From Deltaproteobacteria bacterium (GTDB taxonomy: Bacteria; Myxococcota_A; UBA796; GCA-2862545): 64,000 nt of DNA. The stretch covers positions 1 through 64,000 of the forward strand of contig REDI01000035.1 of assembly GCA_007693595.1 (NCBI GenBank). The letters are read 5' to 3'. Below are positions 8,401 to 15,041 of this stretch, one piece after another. A program made the translations under genes and the position numbers. How positions within the stretch are numbered: the first letter of the stretch is position 1; each line of letters begins with the position of its first letter. The notes beneath the pieces were generated by a model. The model did not search any database. It was not told where the DNA came from and saw nothing but the letters and a program-made list of their open reading frames with translations.

Positions 8401-9426
8401 GGACCGCAGGTGGACATCGAGGAGCGAGAGCTCCTGGGTGGTCGCGATCGCTCCGCCCCGCGACTCCGCTTCGTTGGCTTCGAGCGTGCCACCGCTCACT
8501 TCAAGGGCGGCGGCCGACGAGATCGCCCCTCCGTCGCCCTCGGTCGCGCGACTGCCATGGATGTCGACGCCTCGGAGCGTCATCGGACTCTGCGCGGAGA
8601 TGGCGCCGCCGCTCGGGGCCAGATGCTCGCGGAGCTCGGACCGTTCGATGGTGACCTGCGCGCCCAGCCCTTCGTCGGTCCACAGAAAGCCCCCCTCCTG
8701 GAAGGCCCGATCCTCGCGCGCGCGCAACCCCCGGAAGCTGATGGCTTCGAGCGGACCTCGCAAGCCGAACGCGCCCCCCCGTTCGGCTTGATTGCCCGTG
8801 GTCCGGATCGCGCGCGCGGAGATGGAGCCCCCTTCGACGAAGACCGCGCCCCCTGACTCCGCTTGGTTGCGCTCGAACTCGACGTCGAGCAAGGTCAGCT
8901 CACCCGATGCGCTGTAGATCGCGCCGCCCTCGCCCCCGGCGATGTTCTCGTGAAAGGACGAACCGACCACTTCGAGCAGCCCACCGGACTGGCGGATCGC
9001 GGCGCCGCCTTCGGAGGCCCCGTCGACCGACAGGCCTTCGAAGTGCATCCCTGCCATCCGCACGTCCGCATCGCTCAGATCAGCGCCTCGACCCAGGTCG
9101 TGTCGGAGCTCGAGGCCCGAGAGCTTGAGCGACCCGCCCGTGACCTCGAGGGTCGGTCGAGTCGGGTCGTTGCACCTCAGGGTGGGGCGGGCGCCCCCGA
9201 AGGCCGACCCGAGGATCTGGAGTTGTCGATCGGCGAGGACCAGACACTCCTCGTAGACCCGCTGATCGATCACGACGATCGTCGCTCCGTCCTCGGCGGC
9301 GTGGATCGCGGCCTGCAGCGAGGTGACGTCGGCTTCGCTCCCGGTGCCGACCTTGATGAGAGGCGAGCCGGCGAAGGCCGGGCAAACCAGGGCGAGGCCA
9401 ACGATGGCTGAGCCCAGCCTGGGCAT
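5425..9426 (-). CDS. giant surface protein: beta-helix, MopE repeats, TSP3 repeats, MYXO-CTERM-like tail
   Basis: A 1333-residue exported protein. An N-terminal signal peptide (hydrophobic, ending PAFAG) is followed by about 700 residues rich in GGAI/GGAV turns, typical of right-handed beta-helix or polymorphic outer-membrane protein repeats. Residues 740-1105 hold seven repeats of the pattern DCDD-x-DP-x-x-YPGA with a closing Cys, the MopE-type metal-binding motif. Residues 1115-1290 are DxDGDG thrombospondin type 3 calcium-binding repeats. The tail has a GCS motif, a hydrophobic stretch and RRRKARR, matching the MYXO-CTERM sorting signal. The start has GGAGG 8 bases upstream. It is likely anchored at the cell surface; adhesion or matrix function is inference. 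Confidence 0.88.
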   Translation of the reverse strand: MPRLGSAIVGLALVCPAFAGSPLIKVGTGSEADVTSLQAAIHAAEDGATIVVIDQRVYEECLVLADRQLQILGSAFGGARPTLRCNDPTRPTLEVTGGSLKLSGLELRHDLGRGADLSDADVRMAGMHFEGLSVDGASEGGAAIRQSGGLLEVVGSSFHENIAGGEGGAIYSASGELTLLDVEFERNQAESGGAVFVEGGSISARAIRTTGNQAERGGAFGLRGPLEAISFRGLRAREDRAFQEGGFLWTDEGLGAQVTIERSELREHLAPSGGAISAQSPMTLRGVDIHGSRATEGDGGAISSAAALEVSGGTLEANEAESRGGAIATTQELSLLDVHLRSNAAGNEGGGVYVEASGALWVIGGRFEDHMAIHGGAIGSRGDATIRGAHFEGNGAEERGGGVYVDLSAELEVRGSTFLDHESMWGGAIYAVSNAEVTITGCTFERNEALEDGGALYRDTTSHATRITGSRFESNQARMGGAIRYGDGSSPLGSGVPFEIYSSDLIRNTARSGGAIYGVAMSALFERNRFVENQAEIGGGAMFSEFGRIQQLGMNVYCANEAQRGGALDFLWSESAGFFYGSAFAGNSATQGGGALQLDSVDASAQGFVGWGFTYNTFYRNTAPMGGGGLVGGFFRSVELFFGQNIFQEVSDYAIAVSGGDVDLFVDETYVFDVGPEPFFGLQDGQLGDFMESFSDFANPDIDCLDLDLTAESSSVGAHQANILYGYQIFEDRDSDGFSIAQGDCNDTEPSIFPGADEVPYNGVDESCSLDDLIDVDGDGFVAIEAGGTDCDDEDATVSLGAEQIFYDGVEQDCGLTDSDDADGDGFIAVEAGGTDCDDNDPTVYPGALEIAFDGIDQDCDGLDVDVDGDGFMARWTDSEGTVLLDPELWGQPADCDDTDPAIYPGAEVIVGDGVDQNCTGTETCYEDGDGDGFRTEELRESAPGDFACAGDGVAPATAPDGDCDDDDPTVYPGAEEVVGDGIDQSCSGTELCFEDLDGDNFRTDEITESGPGDIACEAPSLALASVPDGDCDDTDPAINPGAHEIPYDRIDQNCDGFDQVDVDSDTYPGILRSSWQGLSIGDRPAGAWPEGVLDEPLDCDDTEPAVYPGAPEILDGIDNNCDGSVDTDTDGDGVLDYYEEREGSDPLRRDSDGDGIPDGVEWGDITTHEGQLSPFDSDGDGLIDALDTDSDGDGLSDAWEAGANPSAPRDTDGDGIPDFRDPDDDGDTIPTANECPGGQLPDTDGDGAPDCLDIDSDGDGALDIAEGTDDNTGNGIPNFLDPGSNFEARHPPAQVDDRGFGLGCSALGAPTGWGLLSIAALLTLRRRKARRL

Positions 9427-9456
9427 AGCGTCCTCCAAGGGCGGTGACCCTGTTCT

Positions 9457-9462
9457 AGTATA
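9457..9462 (-). promoter_or_regulatory. possible -10 element of the surface-protein gene
   Basis: On the minus strand this hexamer reads TATACT, five of six matches to TATAAT, 30 bases upstream of the start codon at 9426. No convincing -35 hexamer is seen 16-18 bases further up, although TTGACG lies 9 bases upstream, so the assignment is tentative. Confidence 0.35.
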
Positions 9463-9537
9463 CGCGCACGACGTCAAGGCCGCCGTGCGGGTCGCGCGAT
9501 TCGTGTGTGAACCTCGCTACCCACTGCGGCAGGTCCA

Positions 9538-9562
9538 GGCGCTCCCATCCACGAGGGGCGCC
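9538..9562 (-). terminator. possible transcription terminator hairpin after the EncFtn gene
   Basis: GGCGC and CCC pair with GGG and GCGCC across an 8-base loop, giving an 8-bp stem with one bulged base, about 50 bases beyond the EncFtn-like stop codon. No U-tract follows, so an intrinsic terminator is only possible. The rest of the gap 9463-9612 shows no open frame with a ribosome binding site. Confidence 0.3.
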
Positions 9563-9612
9563 CAGCGCACCAAGGCGGGGCCCAGCCCTAGGCCGCGACC
9601 CGAGGATCAGGC

Positions 9613-9900
9613 TCAGTGGTGGCTGAGATCCTTATCGGTAAAGAGGTACTCGCGGAGTTCTTTATCGAAGACTGGATCCCGCCGACGGATCCACTCCAGG
9701 GTCATCGCAGCGTGCTCCTTCTCTTCGTCGCGGTTGTGCTTGAGGATCTCGCGTAGCTCGGGATCCTTACAGGCATCCATGCGCTGATTGTACCAGTCAA
9801 CGGCCTCGAGCTCCTCCATGAGCGAGACGATGGCACGGTGGTAGTCTCGGGTCTCGTCCGTGAGCTCGCTCACGGGCTCGTGATAGCCTTCGTTGGACAT
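9613..9900 (-). CDS. encapsulated-ferritin-like (EncFtn) ferroxidase
   Basis: This 95-residue protein strongly resembles the encapsulated ferritin of Rhodospirillum rubrum: HRAIVS-x-MEELEAVDWY and NRDEEKEHAAMTLEW are shared. The ferroxidase residues of that family correspond to Glu30, Glu60 and His63, with Trp36 and Tyr37 beside the metal site. Such proteins form decamers that oxidise ferrous iron and normally act inside an encapsulin shell. Here the protein stops just after YLFTDKDLSHH, with no C-terminal encapsulin-targeting tail, and no encapsulin gene is in the window. AAAGGAG lies 6-7 bases before the ATG. It follows the AckA-PduL gene after a 46-bp AT-rich gap that may hold its own promoter. 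Confidence 0.9.
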   Translation of the reverse strand: MSNEGYHEPVSELTDETRDYHRAIVSLMEELEAVDWYNQRMDACKDPELREILKHNRDEEKEHAAMTLEWIRRRDPVFDKELREYLFTDKDLSHH

Positions 9901-9946
9901 GAGAACTCCTTTATTAGGTGTCTTGTTTATCGTAGAACGCCGAACA

Positions 9947-11761
9947 TTATGGCACGGGCGTATCGTAGAGAACCCGACGGCGACGTAAGCTCCCGCCGGC
10001 CTCGGCGCGCACCAGCTCGCCCGGCGTGCCCGAGTCGAGCTCCGCGGCGTTGGCCTCGTCGGTGTCGATGTGCATCTCGAGGGCGAAGCTGTTGTGGACG
10101 CGCACCAATACGTCGCCGAAGATCAAGCGACGCGGGCCTCCTCCGACCTCGACCTCGACGATGTCTCGGTCCTTCACGCCAAAGTCCTCGGCGTCTTGGG
10201 GGGTCATGTGGATATGGCGCCAGGCGCAGATCACCCCCTGCTTGAGCTCGAGCTTGCCGCGAGGGCCCCGCAGCGTGATCCCCGGCGTGCCGTCGAGATC
10301 ACCGCTCGCCCGTACAGGAGCGTCGATGCCCAGAAAGAACTCGTCGGTCCGCGCGACCTCGACCTGACAGGCGCGCCGAGTGGGCCCGAGCACCCGAACC
10401 CGCTCGATCGTGCGCCGAGGGCCGAGCAGATCGACGGTCTCTTCGCAGGCGAACTGGCCGGGCTGTGAGAGCGGGTTGCGCGGGGTGAGGGTGTGCCCCT
10501 TCCCGAAGAGGATCTCGACCGCTTCTTGGGTGAGGTGCACATGACGCGCGCTCACCGCGATGGGGATGGTGCGTGGCTGGCTGACCTTGTGGTGTCCGCT
10601 GGCGATCTTGGCGGCGTCGCGAGCGATGGCGAGAGACTCGTCGGTCGCGATGACCAAGACCTTGACCCGGCTGTGCCGGTGGCTGATCTCGGCGACGTCG
10701 TGCGCGTGGCTGACCTTGGCGTCGCGGTTGAGGTCATCGTCGAGGCGGACGCCGAGAAAGCCGAGCTTCGCACACGCCCGCTGCCGAACGATCGGGCTGT
10801 TCTGTCCGATGCCGGCGGTGAAGACCAAGACATCGAGCCCCGCCATGCTCGCCGCCATCGAGGCGATGGCCTGGGTCAGCCGGTGGGTGAAGACCTGGAT
10901 CGCCAGCCGCGCGGGATCGTCGCCCTGCTGCGAGCGCTCGAGGATGTCGCGCAGATCGCCCGAGGTGCCTGAGAGGCCGGCGAGCCCGCTGTGTCGATGA
11001 AGCTGCGCGTCGATCGCGTCAGGGCTGTAGCCGTGACGGAGGAGGTGAAGGATCACCCCTGGATCCAGATCCCCCGGCCGCGTGCCCATGACCAACCCTC
11101 CGAGCGGGGTGAGGCCCATGGTGGTCTCGACGCTCCGGCCGAGCTCGACCGCGCAGGCGCTCGAGCCATTGCCTAGATGGCAGGAGACGATGCGGAGATC
11201 GCGCACATCGGACTGAAGGTAGGTCGCCGCCCGACGGGTGACATGATGATGGCTCGGGCCGTGAAAGCCGTACTTGCGCAGCCCGGCGCCGCGCCGGAGC
11301 TCATGGGAGAGGGGATAGGTCCGCGCCCGGCGAGGCAAGCTGGCGTGAAAGGCCGTGTCGAAGACCGCGACGTGGGGGAGCTCGGGCAAGGCTTCGAGAG
11401 AGGCCTGGATGCCCGCCAGGTTGCCTGGCAGGTGCAGCGGCGCGAGCGGCACGAGGCCGCCCAAGGCGTCGAGCACGTCGCCCTCGATCAGGGTCGGTGC
11501 CGTGAAGGACTCCCCGCCATGCACGACGCGATGCCCCACCGCTTCGAGGGGGCCCGCCTGGATCAGCGCCGGCAGGACGGCCCGCAAGGCGCGTGCGTGA
11601 TCCGGCGCGTCGATGGATCGGCTCGTACCGCCTACATGCGCGACCGCGCCCGGCTGACCGACCCGCTCGACCAGCACGCTGAGCACCCGCGTACCATCCC
11701 CCGTGTGCAGGACATCGGCCTTGAGGCTCGAGCTGCCGCTGTTGATGACCAGGACCTTCAC
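9947..11761 (-). CDS. acetate/propionate kinase fused to PduL-type phosphotransacylase
   Basis: A 604-residue bifunctional protein. Residues 1-385 are an acetate kinase: INSGSSSLK at the N-terminus, VGHRVVHGGE, FDTAFH, KYGFHGPSHHHV, CHLGNGSS, MGTRPGDLDPG and FTAGIGQNSP. Residues about 400-604 are a PduL phosphate acyltransferase with the histidine motifs SARHVHL, WRHIHM and MHIDTDEANAA. Together the halves would interconvert acyl-CoA and acyl phosphate, then acyl phosphate and ADP with carboxylate and ATP. The start is GTG with GGAGG 4-5 bases upstream. Downstream of a sodium:solute symporter gene (63-bp gap) on the same strand, it could activate an imported short-chain acid or make ATP by overflow. 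No microcompartment-targeting extension is obvious. Confidence 0.92.
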   Translation of the reverse strand: MKVLVINSGSSSLKADVLHTGDGTRVLSVLVERVGQPGAVAHVGGTSRSIDAPDHARALRAVLPALIQAGPLEAVGHRVVHGGESFTAPTLIEGDVLDALGGLVPLAPLHLPGNLAGIQASLEALPELPHVAVFDTAFHASLPRRARTYPLSHELRRGAGLRKYGFHGPSHHHVTRRAATYLQSDVRDLRIVSCHLGNGSSACAVELGRSVETTMGLTPLGGLVMGTRPGDLDPGVILHLLRHGYSPDAIDAQLHRHSGLAGLSGTSGDLRDILERSQQGDDPARLAIQVFTHRLTQAIASMAASMAGLDVLVFTAGIGQNSPIVRQRACAKLGFLGVRLDDDLNRDAKVSHAHDVAEISHRHSRVKVLVIATDESLAIARDAAKIASGHHKVSQPRTIPIAVSARHVHLTQEAVEILFGKGHTLTPRNPLSQPGQFACEETVDLLGPRRTIERVRVLGPTRRACQVEVARTDEFFLGIDAPVRASGDLDGTPGITLRGPRGKLELKQGVICAWRHIHMTPQDAEDFGVKDRDIVEVEVGGGPRRLIFGDVLVRVHNSFALEMHIDTDEANAAELDSGTPGELVRAEAGGSLRRRRVLYDTPVP

Positions 11762-11824
11762 GATACCTCCTGCGTCCGCGGCGCTGGACTAACGCGGGCT
11801 CCCGGTCACACAAGCGGCGCGATG

Positions 11825-13921
11825 TCAGTACAACCGCTGCACAGCCAGGAGCGGCTGCCCCTCCCCGATCGCCGAGCGAGCCCTCGGCCCCAACGTGACG
11901 GTCGGCTCGTCGCCCTCGTCGACCCCCGCAACGACCACATGCGCGCTGCGCAGGCCTCCAAGCCAGAAGCGTCGATCGCTGACGTAGAGAAGATCCCCCT
12001 CGCCGGCGTGAATACGATCCGCGAGAGCGCTGCTGATCCGCGCCTCGGGGAGCTGCGCCTCGCCGCGGAAGGCCTCGTGGTCGACCGCGACCGGCCGGGC
12101 CGGCACGAAGGCGCTCTCGAGCTCCTCCCCCGCGCTGCCCTTGTACCGAGCCAGCGCGTCGGACATCGTGCCCCAGACATAGCCGCGAATGCTGTCGAGA
12201 GAGCGGGGCTGGGTGATCAGGGTCAGGCTCACCCCGATGGCGGCCGACACGGCCAGTCCGAAGAAGGCCCGCATGAACTTGTAGACCTTCGCACCCTCGA
12301 GCCAGCCGTCGCCCACCTCGACCATCGGTACCCCGTGAGCGAAGGGCGTGATCAGCCAGGGCCAGACGATCGAAGCGGCGATCGCCAGCGTCCCCCCCAC
12401 CATGGTCGCGACCGCCGCAACCGGGGTGGTGCGCTTCCAGAAGACCCCCATCAGCAAGGCGACGACCATCGGCGGCGTGATGGCAGCGGTAAAGGCGCCG
12501 TGAGCCTCGTAGATGGTGTCGAACATCGAAAAGACCGGGACGAGCGCCACCCCGATGATCGTGACCCCGATCGAGGTGAAGCGGGCGACCCGGAGCTGGG
12601 AGGCCTCGGATGCGCCGGGTCGGAGCGGCCGGTAGATGTCGTTCACGACGATCGCCGCGATCGCGGTGATGAGTGTATCGACCGTGGACATGAGCGCCGC
12701 GGTGAGCGCCGCCATGATCAGGCCGAAGATCCCGGGGCTCGCGAGGAGCTCCGCCGTCACGAAGAAGACCTCGCCCCCGTCCATATCCGCAGGCAAGATG
12801 CCCGCGGTCGCCAGCGCACGGCCCGCCCAGCCGCCCGAAGCGACCACGATCGCGGCGATCGGCATCAACACAATGAGGACCGCCACCGCCGCCTTGCGCC
12901 CCTCATTGACCGAGCGCGCAGCCATGAAGCGCATCAGGATCCCTTGATTGAGAAAGTAGAACATGGCAGAGTTGGCGATCGCGTCCTGCCAGAAGATCCC
13001 GACCGCCGGATAGGCCGGATCTTCGTTGAAGTGAGGAAAAGCCATGCGATGCGAGCGCGGCAGGTGCTCCCACAGGTCCACCACCCCGCCGAGCTGCACG
13101 GCGGCCAGCCCCAAGATCAGCAGCCCCGCCGCGAGCAGCATGACCCCCTGGAAGAGATCGGTCATGATGACGGAGGTCTGACCCCCGAAGGTTACGTAGA
13201 TTGCCGAGATCGTCGCGACCACCACCGCCGCAGTGAAGACGGGCCACCCGAGCAGGATGTGCAGCGCCTTACCCATCGTAAAGAGGTTCACCCCAATGTA
13301 TCCAACGAGGTAGACTAGGAGCAGCCCCGTGACGACCCGCCGGGCAAGCGGGTTGAAGCGGTGCTCGAAATACTCGGGAATAGAGGTCAGCCGCGAAAAG
13401 TAGAGCAGCGGCAGCCAACCGAAGAGCAAGAGCGGCAGCCAGAACCAGTCGTTGAGGTAGGTCTGCGTACTCGCGATCCCGTGGTTCCATGAGATCGAGC
13501 TATACTTCACGAAGGAGTACGACCCGATCGTGGTCGCGATCAGGCTGAAAGCGAGCAACCACCACGAGAACCGTTGCCCACCAAAAAAGAAGTCGCGGGT
13601 GTCTTTCTGGTTGCGACCAAACCAGGTTCCAATCGCGAGAATCGCAAGAAAGTACCCGATCATCACCCCGTAGTCGAGGGGGGTGCCAAGCATGTCCTTC
13701 GTCGGGCGCTCGCCCGTGAAGGGCTTAGGGGTCGCCTCGGTCATCGGGGCGTACTGAAGCCAGGACTGAAGGCCCGCGAAGAAGAGTAGCCCTCCGATCA
13801 GCGCGAGCAGCCAGACCAGACCTCGCCCCCTCAGCGAGACGTAGCCCTGACGCCAGGCGATGATCAGCCCGAAGACGAAGACGATCCCACCCAGGCCGTA
13901 CTGGTAGAGCAGCGGATCCAT
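11825..13921 (-). CDS. sodium:solute symporter family protein
   Basis: An SSS/SLC5-type secondary transporter of about 698 residues with some 13 hydrophobic helices. Family features include RDFFFGGQRFSWW near the N-terminus, the SIPEYFEHRFN segment, a YVTFGGQTSVIMTD stretch and STVDTLITA. A long soluble C-terminal tail of about 140 residues extends past the last helix. AGGAGG lies 8 bases before the ATG at 13921; an in-frame GTG at 13924 is an alternative. The substrate is not evident, but the neighbouring acyl-kinase fusion suggests a short-chain monocarboxylate such as acetate, propionate or lactate. That link is inference from position only. Confidence 0.87.
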   Translation of the reverse strand: MDPLLYQYGLGGIVFVFGLIIAWRQGYVSLRGRGLVWLLALIGGLLFFAGLQSWLQYAPMTEATPKPFTGERPTKDMLGTPLDYGVMIGYFLAILAIGTWFGRNQKDTRDFFFGGQRFSWWLLAFSLIATTIGSYSFVKYSSISWNHGIASTQTYLNDWFWLPLLLFGWLPLLYFSRLTSIPEYFEHRFNPLARRVVTGLLLVYLVGYIGVNLFTMGKALHILLGWPVFTAAVVVATISAIYVTFGGQTSVIMTDLFQGVMLLAAGLLILGLAAVQLGGVVDLWEHLPRSHRMAFPHFNEDPAYPAVGIFWQDAIANSAMFYFLNQGILMRFMAARSVNEGRKAAVAVLIVLMPIAAIVVASGGWAGRALATAGILPADMDGGEVFFVTAELLASPGIFGLIMAALTAALMSTVDTLITAIAAIVVNDIYRPLRPGASEASQLRVARFTSIGVTIIGVALVPVFSMFDTIYEAHGAFTAAITPPMVVALLMGVFWKRTTPVAAVATMVGGTLAIAASIVWPWLITPFAHGVPMVEVGDGWLEGAKVYKFMRAFFGLAVSAAIGVSLTLITQPRSLDSIRGYVWGTMSDALARYKGSAGEELESAFVPARPVAVDHEAFRGEAQLPEARISSALADRIHAGEGDLLYVSDRRFWLGGLRSAHVVVAGVDEGDEPTVTLGPRARSAIGEGQPLLAVQRLY

Positions 13922-13993
13922 CACGAGCGCCTCCTGCTGGATGGGAACTATGGCAAAGGCGACCGCGGGGCGCCAGGGCGCGGGGCGGAGCCT

Positions 13994-14746
13994 CTACCAC
14001 AGCCCGAGCAGCTTGGTGGCGCTGACCGCGACCACCACGACGAGCACCCATCGGAGGAAGGTGGCTCCAAAGCGAAGACTCGACTGTGCGCCGAGCACCG
14101 CACCCACCACGCCTCCAAGCCCCATGACGAGGCCTGGCCCCCAGGCGAGGAGATCGAACCACGCATAGAACAGCAGGGCGGGCACGGTATAGATCCCGAC
14201 CAACACGACCTTGAGGGCGTTGCTGCGGACGAGGTCCTCATCGGTGGCCCACACGATGCCCGCCAGCAAGAAGACCCCGATCCCCGCCTGCAGGAAGCCC
14301 CCGTACATCCCGAGCCCGAAGAAGATCAAGGGCGCGCTCCACACCACATAGGCCGGAGGCGGCCCGTCTCGCCCCTCGATCCATCGCTTCGGTCGCGCAA
14401 GGATCACGAGGAGCATGACCACCATCACCCCACCGATGATCCGGCGGAAGAGCACCTCGTCGAGGTCAATCGAGAGCCACACCCCGAGGAGAGCGCCCAG
14501 GATAAGGGGCAGCATCAGCCAACCGCCGAGGCCCGGTGGGAGCGCGCCCGCCTGGCGGTAGCGCAGCCCGGCCGTCCCGGACTGGAGCAGGACCGCCACT
14601 CGGTTGGTCGCGTTGGCCTCGACGGCGGGCAGGCCGAAGGCCATGAGCGCTGGCAGGGTCAAGAGCGACCCCCCTCCGGCCAGCGTGTTGATCAGACCCG
14701 CGAGCAGTCCGATGACGAAGAGGGCCGACGCGCCGAGCAGGTCCAT
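13994..14746 (-). CDS. TauE/SafE family sulfite-exporter-like permease
   Basis: A 250-residue membrane protein with about eight hydrophobic segments and the family's repeated pattern: GLLAGLINTLAGGGSLLTLPAL near the N-terminus and a degenerate GMYGGFLQAGIGVFLL repeat in the second half. Members move organic or sulfur anions such as sulfite or sulfoacetate; the substrate here is unknown. GGAGG lies 7 bases before the ATG. It is on the same strand as, and 69 bp upstream of, the symporter gene, so it may belong to the same transcript. Confidence 0.88.
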   Translation of the reverse strand: MDLLGASALFVIGLLAGLINTLAGGGSLLTLPALMAFGLPAVEANATNRVAVLLQSGTAGLRYRQAGALPPGLGGWLMLPLILGALLGVWLSIDLDEVLFRRIIGGVMVVMLLVILARPKRWIEGRDGPPPAYVVWSAPLIFFGLGMYGGFLQAGIGVFLLAGIVWATDEDLVRSNALKVVLVGIYTVPALLFYAWFDLLAWGPGLVMGLGGVVGAVLGAQSSLRFGATFLRWVLVVVVAVSATKLLGLW

Positions 14747-14809
14747 GTCGAGCCCTCCATCGTCGGGCGGTCCAGCAGGGCGAGCGACGGGAGGTGGAGG
14801 AAGAGCGCG

Positions 14810-14998
14810 CTACCGCATCTGCGTGATGCCAAAGCCCCCGGGGAGCTCCCAGAGCCCCAGGCGAAGGCGCTGAAGATCGCCCGACCCTGGCGCCGAGGAG
14901 CGCACCCGCCGACGCTGCGCCTTGACCAGCCGAAAGGCAGGCTCCAAGAGCGCCTCAGCGCGAACGGATCCCAGCGCTTTGGTGCGCGAGGTAGACAT
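14810..14998 (-). CDS. small basic hypothetical protein
   Basis: A 62-residue frame starting at an ATG with GGAG 8 bases upstream, ending 63 bp before the TauE-type gene on the same strand. It is arginine-rich (KAQRRRVRSS) with no hydrophobic segment. A longer in-frame version from 15028 or further upstream would overlap the divergent NhaC gene. I do not recognise it; the spacing and ribosome binding site make it plausible but it could be a chance frame in GC-rich DNA. Confidence 0.4.
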   Translation of the reverse strand: MSTSRTKALGSVRAEALLEPAFRLVKAQRRRVRSSAPGSGDLQRLRLGLWELPGGFGITQMR

Positions 14999-15041
14999 CG
15001 TGGACTCCAGTCGGGACGGCATAGACATAGTGTGACACGCT

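Noticed and set aside
6295-8856. 853-residue plus-strand frame antisense to the giant surface protein
   Set aside because: It mirrors the repeat structure of the minus-strand gene, is Val/Asp/Ala/Gly/Arg-rich with no family motif, and arises because GC-rich repeats keep the opposite frame free of stops.
11177-13318. 713-residue plus-strand frame over the symporter gene
   Set aside because: The composition is Arg/His/Asp/Gln-rich with no domain, while the opposite strand encodes a clear membrane transporter.
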